Source: Alitabrizicola rongguiensis
Lineage (GTDB): Bacteria; Pseudomonadota; Alphaproteobacteria; Rhodobacterales; Rhodobacteraceae
Length of the DNA stretch: 64,000 nt
NCBI RefSeq assembly: GCF_021491355.1
Contig: NZ_JAKENF010000001.1
Coordinates: 930,001-994,000, forward strand
Direction of reading: 5' to 3'
Shown here: piece by piece, positions 1-8,882 of the stretch
Numbering within the stretch: the first letter of the stretch is position 1
How the letters are laid out: each line of letters starts with the position of its first letter
The notes under the pieces: model-generated
What the model was told of the DNA's origin: nothing
What the model saw: only the letters and a program-made list of their open reading frames with translations
The model's database searches: none
Translations under genes and position numbers: made by a program

Positions 1-661
1 TCAGGACGGCAGTTCGTCCGCCATCGACGATGACCTCTTCCAGTGGGGCTGCGATCTCAGCGCCCTCGGGCAAGGCAATTCCCGCATGGGAGCGCAGTTG
101 CTCGGGCGGGACGGTCGAAGGGTCGTCGTAGTAGAGCGCCAGCATCGATCCGGCCTGGACCAGAAGCCCACGGGCAGCAAGCGTGGTGAACAACTTTTCA
201 AAGGCGCGCCCGATCTCGGAATAGGGTCCGGTATGGGTAACGGCGGCAAGGCGGCGGCGTGGTTCGGTGCGGATCGTGACATCAGGCATGGAATCATCTC
301 CTGTTGGGGTGGGAAGGAGCGGTGGTCGATGCTGACCGCGGTGCCGGTAGCTGGACGGAGGCACGCCATAGAGGTCGGCGAAGGCCCGCGAGAAACTGTC
401 GGCATCAGGATAGCCGACCTCGCCCGCGATCTGCGCGACTGGCGTCGTGCCGGTGACAAGGGCCACGGCCGCCCGGTGCAGCCGCATTCGCCGGACCGTC
501 TGGGCCGCCGTTTCCAGCGTCATGGCACGCCAGAGACGGTGGAAGTGGAAGCGGCTGAGCGCGGCCACCTCGGCCAACCGATCAAGCGACAGGTCGTCCG
601 TCGGGTTGTCGTGGATGTAGTCGAGCACCCGGTTAAGGCGTTTCTCATGGTGGTGGGTCAT
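1..661 (-). CDS. AraC family transcriptional regulator with GyrI-like domain (3' end outside window)
   Basis: I translated this by hand from ATG at 661; about 220 codons lie in the window and the frame is still open at position 1. Residues ~10-105 are an AraC/XylS double helix-turn-helix (LSRFHFHRLWR, then VGYPDADSFSRAFADLYGVPPSSYR). After a proline-rich linker, residues ~124 onward (PDVTIRTEPRRRLAAVTHTGPYSEIG) match the start of a GyrI-like effector-binding domain. The family binds DNA and small hydrophobic or cationic ligands. It diverges from accA across about 110 bp. The domain architecture is clear; the regulated target is unknown. Confidence 0.9.
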   Translation of the reverse strand, partial: MTHHHEKRLNRVLDYIHDNPTDDLSLDRLAEVAALSRFHFHRLWRAMTLETAAQTVRRMRLHRAAVALVTGTTPVAQIAGEVGYPDADSFSRAFADLYGVPPSSYRHRGQHRPPLLPTPTGDDSMPDVTIRTEPRRRLAAVTHTGPYSEIGRAFEKLFTTLAARGLLVQAGSMLALYYDDPSTVPPEQLRSHAGIALPEGAEIAAPLEEVIVDGGRTAVL

Positions 662-773
662 TCGCATCCTCCGGTCCCTCAACCTTGCCACGGCCGCAGC
701 CGGCAAATCTTGCCGAGTTGCATCGACGGGACGCCAAGGCCATATAGGGGCGACTCCTCAAGGATGATCCGTC

Positions 774-1733
774 ATGAACTATCTCGAGTTTGAAAAGCCC
801 CTCGCTGAGATCGAAGGCAAAGCCGAGGAGCTGCGCGCGCTTGGCCGCGCCAACAAGGAGATGGATGTCGAGAAAGAGGCGGCGGCCCTCGACAAGAAGG
901 CCGATGCGCTGCTCAAGGACCTGTACAAGGACCTCTCGCCCTGGCGGAAGTGTCTGGTCGCGCGCCATCCCGACCGTCCGCATTGCAAGGACTACATCGA
1001 CGGGCTGTTCACCGAGTTCACCCCGCTCGCAGGCGATCGCAACTTCGCCGACGACCACGCGGTGATGGGCGGGCTTGCCCGGTTCAACGATCAGGCGGTC
1101 GTGGTCATCGGTCACGAGAAGGGATCGGACACCAAGACCCGGATCGAGCGCAACTTTGGCATGGCGCGGCCCGAAGGGTATCGCAAGGCGATTCGGCTGA
1201 TGGACCTCGCAGACCGGTTCGGCCTGCCGGTCGTTACGCTGATCGACACGCCCGGTGCCTATCCCGGCAAGGGAGCCGAGGAACGAGGCCAGTCCGAGGC
1301 GATCGCGCAGTCGACGGCGAAATGCCTTGCCATCGGGGTGCCGCTGATCTCGGTCGTCATCGGCGAGGGTGGATCGGGCGGAGCGGTGGCCTTTGCCACT
1401 GCGAACCGCATCGCCATGCTGGAGCATTCGATCTATTCGGTCATCTCGCCCGAAGGCTGCGCCTCGATCCTGTGGAAGGATGCCGAGAAGATGCGTGAGG
1501 CGGCCGAGGCCCTTCGCCTGACCGCGCAGGATCTGCAGAAGCTGGGCGTGATCGACCGGATCATCAAGGAACCGATGGGCGGCGCTCAGCGCGGGCCTAA
1601 GGAAACAGTGGAAGCGGTCGGCAAGGCGATCGAGACGATGCTGAAGGAACTGTCCGGCAAGAAGCCCGAGGCGCTGGTCAAGGATCGCCGGCAAAAGTTC
1701 CTCGACATGGGTTCAAAAGGTCTGGCTGCCTAA
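774..1733 (+). CDS. accA: acetyl-CoA carboxylase carboxyltransferase subunit alpha
   Basis: 319 aa, the normal AccA length. It forms the carboxyltransferase with AccD, moving the carboxyl group from biotin on BCCP to acetyl-CoA to make malonyl-CoA, the first step of fatty acid synthesis in the cytoplasm. The sequence shows the alpha-subunit N-terminal helix ([16 protein letters not shown]), the crotonase-fold core with [17 protein letters not shown] and [11 protein letters not shown], and the C-terminal [13 protein letters not shown] stretch. An AAGGA element lies 9 nt upstream of ATG. It stands alone, convergent with recQ, 13 bp from its stop. Confident. Confidence 0.97.
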   Translation: MNYLEFEKPLAEIEGKAEELRALGRANKEMDVEKEAAALDKKADALLKDLYKDLSPWRKCLVARHPDRPHCKDYIDGLFTEFTPLAGDRNFADDHAVMGGLARFNDQAVVVIGHEKGSDTKTRIERNFGMARPEGYRKAIRLMDLADRFGLPVVTLIDTPGAYPGKGAEERGQSEAIAQSTAKCLAIGVPLISVVIGEGGSGGAVAFATANRIAMLEHSIYSVISPEGCASILWKDAEKMREAAEALRLTAQDLQKLGVIDRIIKEPMGGAQRGPKETVEAVGKAIETMLKELSGKKPEALVKDRRQKFLDMGSKGLAA

Positions 1734-1746
1734 CCGCCAAGCAGAG

Positions 1747-3789
1747 TCAATCGCCCTCGATTGCCGCCAGGAAGGCCGCGCCGAAACGCTCGGCCTTCAT
1801 CTGGCCGACCCCGGAAATCCGTTCCAGCTCTGCCAATGTCCTGGGTCGCGTCTCGGCGATCTTGCGCAGTGTCGACTGGGTGCAGGACAGCGGTCTTTCC
1901 GTGCCCTCCTCGCCCCGTGACAGGCGGATATTCAATTCGGCGAGCCGGTCGAAGATCTCGCCTTCCTCGCGACCGGCAAGGCGCATCCGTTGCGGATGAA
2001 GCGGGTCAGCTCCGGCACCGGTGATCACCGAAAGGAAGGCCAGGCCGAAACTTTCCAGTTTCTTGGAGCCGACACCGCTGATACGGGCCATCTCGTCCAT
2101 GGTCTTCGGTCGGCGTTCCGCCATCTCGATCAGCGTTCGGTCCGGAAAGACGATGTAAGCGGGCACGCCGGCCTCCTCGGCCAAGGCCCGACGCTTGGCC
2201 TTGAGCGCCGACAGAAGTGGCGCATCCTCGTCGGCGACAAGCGCCCGGACGACCGGTTTGGATCGGTCAGTCACCGTATCGCGCCGGAGAGTGATGCTTT
2301 CCTCGCCGCGCAGAACCGGCAGCGCCGCATCGGTCATCCGAAGCGCCCCGTGCCGGTCAGGGTCTGGACGCACGAGGTCACGCCCCATCATCTGTCGGAA
2401 CACCGCCGTCCAGGCCGGCTTGGTCAGCTCCCGTCCGACGCCGAAGGTCGGCAGCCCGTCATGCTTGCGCTCGCGTACCTTGTCGGTCGCGTTCCCGGTC
2501 AGGATGTCGATCAGGTGGCCGGTGCCGAACCACTCACCGGTGCGCAGAATCGCCGACAAGGCCTTGCGCACCGCCTCGGTTCCGTCAAACAGCGCCGGCG
2601 GGCGTTCACAGAGATCGCAGTTGCCACAGGGCTCGGACGTTTCGCCGAAATAGCCAAGCAGCACTTGCCGGTGGCAACCCGTCGCTTCGGCCAGACCGAG
2701 AAGGGCGTTGAGCCGGGCATGATCCGCCGCTTTGCGATCCGGCGGCGCCAGTCCCTCGTCGATCTGCGCGCGGCGCAGCCGGATGTCCTCGGGCCCGTAG
2801 AGCGTCAGGGTATCGGATGGCGCGCCATCGCGCCCGGCGCGCCCGATCTCCTGGTAATAGGCCTCGATGGACTTCGGCAGGTCGGCATGGGCGACCCAGC
2901 GGATGTCAGGTTTGTCTATGCCCATGCCGAAGGCGATCGTTGCAACAACGATCAGCCCGTCTTCCTGCTGGAAGCGAACCTCGACCCGCCGGCGTTCGTC
3001 CGCCTCCATACCTCCGTGATAGAAGCAGGCGAAATGCCCGGCCTCGGTCAGGGCTGCGGCGAGCGTCTCGGTCTTGGCGCGGGTTGCGGCATAGACGATG
3101 CCGGACTGGCCGCGTCGCGCCGCGGCAAAATCGAGGATCTGCCGGCGCGGCTGATCCTTCACCTCGAAAGCCAGCCGCAGGTTCGGCCGGTCGAAGCCGC
3201 GCAGGAACACTTCGGGCATCGCGCCGTCGAACAAACGCGCGACGATCTCGGCCCGTGTTTCTTCATCCGCCGTAGCAGTGAAAGCCGCAAGAGGCACGCC
3301 AAGGCCGCGGCGCAACTCGCCGATGCGCAGATAGTCGGGCCGGAAATCGTGGCCCCATTGGCTGACACAATGCGCCTCGTCGACTGCGATGGCCTTCGTT
3401 CCGATCCGCCGCAGCATCGACAGAGTTGCAGCGGAGGCGAGACGTTCGGGCGCCATGTAGAGGAGCTTGAGCCGCCCCTCATCCAATGCCCGAAAGACTT
3501 CCTCGGTTTCCTCCTCGGTGTTACCCGAGGTGAGGGCTCCCGCCTCGACTCCAGCTGCCCTGAGCGCCCGAACCTGATCCCGCATCAGCGCAATCAGGGG
3601 TGATATCACGACTGTCACGCCATCGCGGCACAGTGCCGGCAATTGAAAGCAAAGCGACTTTCCGCCCCCGGTCGGCATGATCGCCAGCGTGTTGCGCCCG
3701 GCAAGCACCGCCTCAACGATTTCAGCCTGCCCCGGCCGGAAGCCGGAGAAGCCGAAGATCGAATGAAGAAGCTCGGCTGGCTCGGTCAT
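1747..3789 (-). CDS. recQ: ATP-dependent DNA helicase RecQ with two HRDC domains
   Basis: 680 aa. A 3'-5' SF2 helicase acting in recombination and repair. Visible motifs: Walker A MPTGGGKS, DEAHCVSQWG (motif II), ATIAFGMGIDKPDIRWV (motif V), QEIGRAGRDG (motif VI), and the RQC zinc site with CGNCDLC. The C-terminus carries two consecutive HRDC-like units, about residues 523-602 (ERRPKTMDEMARISGVGSKK) and 603-680 (ETRPRTLAELERISGVGQMK), where E. coli RecQ (~610 aa) has one. The extra unit explains the length. Start is the ATG at 3789; the gene ends 13 bp from accA and is transcribed toward it. Confidence 0.97.
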   Translation of the reverse strand: MTEPAELLHSIFGFSGFRPGQAEIVEAVLAGRNTLAIMPTGGGKSLCFQLPALCRDGVTVVISPLIALMRDQVRALRAAGVEAGALTSGNTEEETEEVFRALDEGRLKLLYMAPERLASAATLSMLRRIGTKAIAVDEAHCVSQWGHDFRPDYLRIGELRRGLGVPLAAFTATADEETRAEIVARLFDGAMPEVFLRGFDRPNLRLAFEVKDQPRRQILDFAAARRGQSGIVYAATRAKTETLAAALTEAGHFACFYHGGMEADERRRVEVRFQQEDGLIVVATIAFGMGIDKPDIRWVAHADLPKSIEAYYQEIGRAGRDGAPSDTLTLYGPEDIRLRRAQIDEGLAPPDRKAADHARLNALLGLAEATGCHRQVLLGYFGETSEPCGNCDLCERPPALFDGTEAVRKALSAILRTGEWFGTGHLIDILTGNATDKVRERKHDGLPTFGVGRELTKPAWTAVFRQMMGRDLVRPDPDRHGALRMTDAALPVLRGEESITLRRDTVTDRSKPVVRALVADEDAPLLSALKAKRRALAEEAGVPAYIVFPDRTLIEMAERRPKTMDEMARISGVGSKKLESFGLAFLSVITGAGADPLHPQRMRLAGREEGEIFDRLAELNIRLSRGEEGTERPLSCTQSTLRKIAETRPRTLAELERISGVGQMKAERFGAAFLAAIEGD

Positions 3790-3815
3790 GGCCGGGGGCG
3801 ATGCCCGTCAGGACA

Positions 3816-4103
3816 TCACATGAAGGCCATGGCGTTGTTGAACAGGACGATGCGGAGCGCGTAGATCGCCACCAGGACGACCAGAGGCGTGAAGTCCAAA
3901 CCGCCCATGACCGGTATGATCTGGCGAACCCGCGAATAGACCGGATCTAGAATGCGGTTCAGTGCGTCCCAGATTTGCCCGACAACGGGCTGGCGCAGGT
4001 TCAGCACCTGGAAATTGATCAGCCAGCTCATGATGATGTGCGCGAGCACCACGAACTTGGCGATGTCGAGAAGCAGAAGGAGGATCTGGAACAGCGAAGT
4101 CAT
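3816..4103 (-). CDS. YggT family membrane protein
   Basis: 95 aa from ATG at 4103; an in-frame ATG 57 nt further upstream adds an unlikely N-terminus. Two hydrophobic segments (about residues 5-28 and 70-92) flank the family signature LDPVYSRVRQIIPVMGGLDFTP. YggT proteins are small inner-membrane proteins often found near division or cell-wall genes; their biochemical role is unsettled. It lies 26 bp upstream of recQ on the same strand, so the two may be cotranscribed. It diverges from a thioesterase gene across about 130 bp that holds no other recognisable feature. Confidence 0.9.
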   Translation of the reverse strand: MTSLFQILLLLLDIAKFVVLAHIIMSWLINFQVLNLRQPVVGQIWDALNRILDPVYSRVRQIIPVMGGLDFTPLVVLVAIYALRIVLFNNAMAFM

Positions 4104-4232
4104 GCGGCCACCGGCGATGAAAGATGCGCCAGAGGTATAGGGCGGCCGCGCCAAGGGCAACCAGTTCCGCAGCGTTTCGCTTGACGCTGGCGTTCCGCCC
4201 GGAGAAAGCGCGGATCAGAAAGGTAGTCTTTG

Positions 4233-4775
4233 ATGTATCCCTTTGCCCGCATGCTTCTCGAGGTGCGATCCGTTCGCCACCAACCCCGGTTGAGCCTGAC
4301 CGGCACCCATGTTTCCTGGCACCGCTGCTGGCCTTGGGATCTGGACATCTTCCGCGAACTGAATAACGGCCGGACGCTGACGCTCTACGACCTCGGCCGC
4401 TTTCCACTGGCATTGCGGTCGGGCCTGGTCGGAGTGGCGCGCCGCAATGGCTGGGGCATGACTGTAGCCGGGAACTCGACACGCTACCGCCGCCGCATCA
4501 GAGTGTTCGAGCGGATCGAAATGCGCAGCCGCTGCATCGGCTGGGACCATCGGTTTTTCTATATCGAGCAAAGCATGTGGAAGGGGGATGACTGCGCCAA
4601 CCACATCCTTATCCGCATGGCTGTAACGTCGGACTCCGGCATCGTCGCTCCCGAGCAGGTCGCGCGCGCCATGGATGCAGCGCCGCAAAGTCCGGCCCTT
4701 CCCGATTGGGTCCAGGCGTGGATTGCCGCCGACGCTCAGCGCCCCTGGCCACCCGGACCGGAGATCGCCGACTGA
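4233..4775 (+). CDS. hotdog-fold acyl-CoA thioesterase family protein
   Basis: 180 aa from ATG 4233 (a TTG codon immediately precedes it). The sequence resembles 4HBT/THEM6-type thioesterase-like proteins: an N-terminal segment VSWHRCWPWDLDIFRELNNGRTLTLYDLGRF, where the Asp/Asn-containing helix of the hotdog fold would sit, followed by beta strands including RFFYIEQSMWKGDD and HILIRMAVT. The family hydrolyses acyl-CoA thioesters or has unknown substrates; I cannot name the acyl group. It is the first of a colinear series of envelope and transport genes, 105 bp before the MFS gene. The fold is fairly sure, the substrate unknown. Confidence 0.8.
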   Translation: MYPFARMLLEVRSVRHQPRLSLTGTHVSWHRCWPWDLDIFRELNNGRTLTLYDLGRFPLALRSGLVGVARRNGWGMTVAGNSTRYRRRIRVFERIEMRSRCIGWDHRFFYIEQSMWKGDDCANHILIRMAVTSDSGIVAPEQVARAMDAAPQSPALPDWVQAWIAADAQRPWPPGPEIAD

Positions 4776-4880
4776 GCTGTGGCGGAATCGGGCCGTGCAA
4801 CCGGCTTGCGGCTTGCACCTTTGGGGCTTTGCCTGTTTCATCGCGCCAGACCTGATCATGCGGCGCGGGCGGGCCACGAA

Positions 4881-6218
4881 ATGACGACACCAAAGCGCCG
4901 CATCTGGGGCTGGTTCTTTTTCGACTGGGCCAGCCAGCCCTACAATACCCTTCTTATGACCTTCATCTTTGCCCCCTACATGGCATCGATCATGCAGGAT
5001 GGGACAGCAGCGCAGACCGTCTGGGGATACGGCATCGGAGCGGCCGGCATCCTAATCGCGCTTGGCTCGCCTCTGCTTGGCACGATTGCAGATCACACCG
5101 GCGGGCGAATGCGGTTCATCCTGCTGTTTTCGCTGATGTATGTGATTGGTTCCTGGGGACTTTGGTACGCCAGGCCAGATGACCCAAATATCTGGCTGGT
5201 GATGCTCAGCTTCGGAATCGGCCTGTTGGGCATGGAATTCGCCACCACCTTCACCAATTCACTGCTGCCCGATCTTGGCACCCGCGAGGAGATCGGGCGC
5301 ATCTCGGGCTCCGGCTGGGCCTTTGGATATCTCGGAGGAGTGGTGTCGCTGATCTTGGTGCTGTTCTTCCTTGCCGAGAATCCGGAAGGCAAGACACTGC
5401 TAGGGGGTGCGCCGCTTTTCGGCCTCGACGCTGCATCGCGAGAGGGAACGCGCGCGGTCGGGCCCTTCACGGCGATCTGGTATGCGATCTTCATGGTCCC
5501 CTTCTTCCTTTGGGTACGCGAGCCGCGGAAGGCCGACGCCATCAGCGTTTCCGCTGCAGCCCGCCGCGCCTTGCCCGACCTGAAGCAAAGCTTGCGGGCG
5601 CTGCCTCATCAGCGCAGCCTGTTCCATTTCCTGATTTCGTCGATGCTTTACCGCGACGCGCTCAACGGCATGTTCACCTTCGGCGGCATCTATGCAGCGG
5701 GTGTGCTTGGATGGAGCGTCACCTTCGTGGGGATCTTCGGGATCCTCGCGGCGATCACCGGTGCGGTCTTTACCTGGCTTGGCGGTCATGCTGACAGCCG
5801 GTTCGGGCCAAAGCCGGTGATCAAGGGCTGTCTGGTGATCCTGTCACTGGTTGCAATCAGCATCGTCTTCGTCTCGCGCGAGGCGGTATTCGGTCTCGCT
5901 GTCGGGCCGGAGAGCCACATGCCTGACATCGCCTTCTTCATTCTCGGCGGTCTGATCGGCGCAGCCGGCGGTTCGATCCAGGCCGCCAGCCGCACGATGA
6001 TGGTCCGCCAGGCTGACCCGGAGCGCATCACCGAAGCTTTCGGCCTTTACGCACTGGCGGGGAAGGCAACCTCGTTCATCGCCCCACTTTCAATCGCAGT
6101 CGTCACCGCAGCCACCCAAAGCCAGGCGGCAGGCATCACGCCGCTTGTCGTTCTGTTCCTGATCGGGCTTATTCTTCTGGCTCCCGTCCGTCCACAAGGA
6201 GACCATGCAACGCCATGA
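4881..6218 (+). CDS. MFS transporter, UMF1 / Atg22-like family
   Basis: 445 aa from ATG 4881. An upstream GTG-initiated extension (from 4779) is not hydrophobic and is rejected as a start. MTTPKRRIWGWFFFDWASQPYNTLLMTFIFAPYMAS is the N-terminal signature of the UMF1 (unknown major facilitator, Atg22-like) family. About 11-12 hydrophobic segments follow, with a central cytoplasmic loop (REPRKADAISVSAAARRALPDLKQSLRAL). It is an inner-membrane exporter or importer of unknown substrate. Its stop overlaps the mepA start (ATGA at 6215-6218), so the two are translationally coupled. Confidence 0.9.
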   Translation: MTTPKRRIWGWFFFDWASQPYNTLLMTFIFAPYMASIMQDGTAAQTVWGYGIGAAGILIALGSPLLGTIADHTGGRMRFILLFSLMYVIGSWGLWYARPDDPNIWLVMLSFGIGLLGMEFATTFTNSLLPDLGTREEIGRISGSGWAFGYLGGVVSLILVLFFLAENPEGKTLLGGAPLFGLDAASREGTRAVGPFTAIWYAIFMVPFFLWVREPRKADAISVSAAARRALPDLKQSLRALPHQRSLFHFLISSMLYRDALNGMFTFGGIYAAGVLGWSVTFVGIFGILAAITGAVFTWLGGHADSRFGPKPVIKGCLVILSLVAISIVFVSREAVFGLAVGPESHMPDIAFFILGGLIGAAGGSIQAASRTMMVRQADPERITEAFGLYALAGKATSFIAPLSIAVVTAATQSQAAGITPLVVLFLIGLILLAPVRPQGDHATP

Positions 6219-7111
6219 CGATGCGCAGCTGGATGATACGCCTTACCTTCGCGTCGCTGCTCGCTGCTGCGCCTGCCGGCGCTGCTCCGCTGGCGACGCA
6301 ACTGTTCGGGTCTGTCGATACGCCGTCGAACCAGCAGCCGATGCCGATCGGCGGTTATGACCGGGGGTGCGCCGCAGGCCTTGTGGAATTGCCCGAGACG
6401 GGACCCACCTGGCAGGCGATGCGGCTTAGCCGGAATCGCAATTGGGGCATGCCGGTAACGATCGAATACATCGAAGACCTGAGTGCCAAGGTGCAGGCCG
6501 CCGGTTGGAGAGGTCTCTATGTTGGCGATATCGGGCAACCGCGCGGAGGCCCGTCCGTCTCGGGGCATCAAAGCCACCAGATCGGTCTGGACGTCGACAT
6601 CTGGATGCTTAAGCCCGCGCGCCTGGATCTGAGCCGCGCCCAGAGGGAATCGATCAGTTCGGTCTCGGTCCGTAGCGAGGATCAGCGCAGCCTCAACGGC
6701 AACTGGACGCCCGCACTGGGCGAGGTGCTGAAACTGGCGGCCTCGGACCCGCGCGTCGACCGCATCTTCGTGACCGCTCCCGTGAAGATCGAGCTGTGCC
6801 GGACCGCAAAGCGCAAGGACAAGGAATGGCTGCAGAAGATCCGTCCGTATTGGGGACATGATTCCCATTTCCATGTCCGGCTGAAATGTCCGCCCGGCGC
6901 GACCCTGTGCAAGACGCAGACGCCGACCGTCAAGGATCTGTCCAAAGGCGGTGATGGCTGCGACGAAACGCTGACCTGGTGGGTGACGGATGCGCTCAAT
7001 CCGCCCAAGGCCACGAAGAAGGAAAAACCCGCCGCGCCCAAACGCGGCCCGCGGCAATACACGATGGCAGATCTGCCCAAGCAATGCTCCGGCGTACTCG
7101 CCTCGCCTTAG
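6215..7111 (+). CDS. mepA: penicillin-insensitive murein endopeptidase
   Basis: 298 aa with a cleavable signal peptide (RLTFASLLAAAPAGA). MepA is a periplasmic LAS-type zinc metallopeptidase that cuts D-Ala-mDAP cross-links in peptidoglycan. Seen here: GHQSHQIGLDVDIW, giving His121 and Asp128 as zinc ligands with the family's H-x6-D spacing, and near the C-terminus WGHDSHFHVRLKCP supplying the third ligand. Conserved cysteines (CAAG, CRTAK, CPPG, CKTQ) are as in the family. The C-terminus is extended by a Lys/Pro-rich tail. It overlaps the MFS gene upstream by 4 nt and the next ORF by 28 nt. Confidence 0.95.
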   Translation: MTMRSWMIRLTFASLLAAAPAGAAPLATQLFGSVDTPSNQQPMPIGGYDRGCAAGLVELPETGPTWQAMRLSRNRNWGMPVTIEYIEDLSAKVQAAGWRGLYVGDIGQPRGGPSVSGHQSHQIGLDVDIWMLKPARLDLSRAQRESISSVSVRSEDQRSLNGNWTPALGEVLKLAASDPRVDRIFVTAPVKIELCRTAKRKDKEWLQKIRPYWGHDSHFHVRLKCPPGATLCKTQTPTVKDLSKGGDGCDETLTWWVTDALNPPKATKKEKPAAPKRGPRQYTMADLPKQCSGVLASP

Positions 7112-7980
7112 GCGCAGGCCTTCTCCTTGCCCTCGGCCCGGTGACGATTACAACACGTGCCGACCCGCCGGGATTGATCGACGACTTTCGTTGGGCCGGC
7201 AGCGATCCCCTCTTTGGCGGTTGGTCCGGTCTTGAGGTCACCGATGGCGGGCGGCACCTTTTTGCCTTGTCGGACCGGGGCGCCTGGGTCGAGGCCGAGA
7301 TCACGCGGGACGATCAGGGCCGGATAGAGGGGATCAGCACGGGCGCAGTTCATGTGCTGAATGGTATCGGCACCGCTCCACTGCCTGCCGACAGCCGTGA
7401 CAGCGAAGGGCTGGCTATCGCGACGGATGGCACCGCCTATGTTTCGTTTGAGGGACCGGCGCGCGTGATGCGCTATCCCAGCCTGGACGAACCGGGCACT
7501 CTGCTTGCATCCGCTCCGGAATTCGTAACGATGGCGCCGAACGGCTCGCTTGAGTCCCTGGCGGTTTCTGCCGACGGAACGCTCTTCACCCTGCCCGAAG
7601 AGACGCTTCGCGACGACGGGCTGACACCGCTCTTCCGGTTCAGGAACGGGGTTTGGGACCAACCCTGGCTGTTGCCTGTTGATGGGTCATTCTACCCGGC
7701 CGGCGCGGACATCGGCCCTGATGGCCGGCTCTACGTAGTCGAGCGGCAGTTCCGCGGACTTGGGGGATTCGCCTCGCGCCTGCGCCGCTTCACGTTTGGG
7801 GCCGAAGGGATCCTGCCAGGCGAGACGATCTTCGCGTCATCTCCTGGTCGCTTCGGCAATCTTGAAAGCGTCGCCGTCTGGCAAGCACCGGATGGCAGCC
7901 TGAGGGCTACGATGGTGTCTGACGACAACTTTCTTGATCCACGCGGCACTGAACTGGTCGAGATCCGGCTTTCCAATTGA
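7084..7980 (+). CDS. secreted esterase-like phytase-domain protein
   Basis: 298 aa from ATG 7084, chosen because MLRRTRLALGAGLLLALGPVTITTRA is a typical signal peptide; upstream in-frame codons lie inside mepA. The mature part has repeated strand motifs of a beta-propeller (GWSGLEVTDGGRHLFALSDRGAW, DSEGLAIATDGTAYVSFEG, LESLAVSADGTLFTLPE, PAGADIGPDGRLYVVERQF, NLESVAVW), the pattern of the 'esterase-like activity of phytase' family. The location is probably periplasmic. Enzymatic activity is inferred from the family name only. It overlaps the mepA 3' end by 28 nt, so the genes are coupled. Confidence 0.85.
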   Translation: MLRRTRLALGAGLLLALGPVTITTRADPPGLIDDFRWAGSDPLFGGWSGLEVTDGGRHLFALSDRGAWVEAEITRDDQGRIEGISTGAVHVLNGIGTAPLPADSRDSEGLAIATDGTAYVSFEGPARVMRYPSLDEPGTLLASAPEFVTMAPNGSLESLAVSADGTLFTLPEETLRDDGLTPLFRFRNGVWDQPWLLPVDGSFYPAGADIGPDGRLYVVERQFRGLGGFASRLRRFTFGAEGILPGETIFASSPGRFGNLESVAVWQAPDGSLRATMVSDDNFLDPRGTELVEIRLSN

Positions 7981-8019
7981 CTTGGGGCTTTGCGGCGCGG
8001 TAAGGCGGCGCGCCCCAAG
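7981..8019 (+). other. stem-loop between phytase-like gene and queuosine-precursor transporter gene
   Basis: CTTGG (7981-7985) pairs with CCAAG (8015-8019), and GGCGCG (7994-7999) pairs with CGCGCC (8009-8014). There is no T-run afterwards, so it is not an intrinsic terminator. It could be an mRNA processing or stability element, or part of the 5' leader of the transporter gene. Confidence 0.4.
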
Positions 8020-8062
8020 GATCGGGGCCAAGTCTCCGCTACCTTGTCAAAACGGATCAGAC

Positions 8063-8686
8063 ATGGACAAGAAACTTCTGCCGGCCGTAATGGCCATGGC
8101 TGCGATCGTCGTGGCCTCGAACATCCTCGTGCAGTTCCTGTTCGGCCAATGGCTGACCTGGGGTGCCTTCACCTATCCCTTCGCCTTCCTTGTGAACGAG
8201 CTGACGAACCGGTTCTACGGCGCTCCGGCCGCGCGCAAGGTCGTCGTCGCCGGCTTCATCACGGGGATCATCTGTTCGCTGATCGGATCGCAGATCCAGG
8301 GCGAATTCGGCCCGCTGGTCAGCTTCCGCGTCGCGCTCGGCTCCGGCGCGGCCTTCCTTGCGTCGCAACTGATGGACGTGACGATTTTCGACCGGATGCG
8401 GCGCGACGCCTGGTGGAAGCCGCCGCTGATTTCCCCGATCGTCAGCTCGGTTCTGGACACCGGCCTGTTCTTCTCCATCGCCTTCGCGGCCCAGCTGAGC
8501 TTCCTCGACCCGGCCAACGACGTGGCTTGGGCGAACGAGGCGATCCCGCTTCTGGGTGTGGGGCCGGTGCTGCCGTTATGGATTTCGCTCGCATCTGCCG
8601 ACTATCTGGTGAAGCTCCTGATCGCTTTTGTGGCGCTCATGCCGTTTCGTCTGTTTATTCGGCGGAAGCTCACAAGGGTTGCGTGA
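8063..8686 (+). CDS. queuosine precursor transporter (YhhQ/DUF165 family)
   Basis: 207 aa from ATG 8063 (longer in-frame N-termini are hydrophilic and out of family). It is a hydrophobic protein with about six membrane segments. It carries family features MAAIVVASNILVQF, TYPFAFLVNELTNRFYG and ASQLMDVTIFDRMR (Q-x-x-D-V in a helix), then SSVLDTGLFFSIAFA. YhhQ-family proteins import queuine-pathway intermediates (preQ0/preQ1) for tRNA queuosine synthesis. No other queuosine gene is nearby, so the substrate comes from the family alone. It is the last gene of a colinear series from 4233. Confidence 0.9.
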   Translation: MDKKLLPAVMAMAAIVVASNILVQFLFGQWLTWGAFTYPFAFLVNELTNRFYGAPAARKVVVAGFITGIICSLIGSQIQGEFGPLVSFRVALGSGAAFLASQLMDVTIFDRMRRDAWWKPPLISPIVSSVLDTGLFFSIAFAAQLSFLDPANDVAWANEAIPLLGVGPVLPLWISLASADYLVKLLIAFVALMPFRLFIRRKLTRVA

Positions 8687-8692
8687 AAACTT

Positions 8693-8721
8693 TTGACAAA
8701 CACAAAATCTGTGGCACGATT
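8693..8721 (+). promoter_or_regulatory. candidate sigma-70-type promoter of the pre-arfB small transcription unit
   Basis: A perfect -35 hexamer TTGACA (8693-8698) begins 7 nt after the transporter stop. With a 17-nt spacer the -10 would be ACGATT (8716-8721), a weak match, as is common in rhodobacters, where the -35 dominates. The surrounding sequence is the most A/T-rich stretch of the intergenic gap. Confidence 0.5.
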
Positions 8722-8756
8722 CGAATATCGGCAACCCATTGAAAGGAGGTGATCCA

Positions 8757-8813
8757 GTGTCTAGAGGGATATTGGAGATAGGTGTCGGGACAGTCGGAGG
8801 GCGTGTTTGCTAG
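8757..8813 (+). CDS. 18-codon leader-type ORF with hyper-strong Shine-Dalgarno
   Basis: GTG start at 8757, TAG stop at 8811-8813; predicted peptide MSRGILEIGVGTVGGRVC. The upstream AAAGGAGGTGATCCAG (8742-8757) is complementary to 16 consecutive nucleotides of the usual bacterial 16S 3' end, and GGAGG sits 7 nt from the GTG. The stop codon lies at the edge of a GGGG/CCCC hairpin (8813-8823). The peptide is rich in Gly and Val and resembles nothing I know. A leader peptide or ribosome-loading site is the likeliest reading; a chance ORF beside an anti-rRNA sequence is the alternative. Confidence 0.5.
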   Translation: MSRGILEIGVGTVGGRVC

Positions 8814-8882
8814 GGGCAGCCCCCGTGTAAACAGACCAGCGATTGGGCTTGAAACCTAACTGGCCCATCTCCTTGAACTCGG

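Noticed and set aside
4779-4880. Upstream GTG start extending the MFS protein by 34 residues
   Set aside because: The extension is Arg/His-rich without membrane character, while ATG 4881 gives the exact family N-terminus.
7981-8062. preQ1 riboswitch before the queuosine-precursor transporter gene
   Set aside because: A hairpin exists, but the preQ1-I consensus (short stem, C/T-rich loop and A-rich tail with ACTA) is not present, and the other preQ1 classes do not fit.
8742-8757. Fragment of a 16S rRNA gene
   Set aside because: The match is to the complement of the 16S 3' end, only 16 nt long, and in the right place to act as a Shine-Dalgarno; no further rRNA sequence flanks it.
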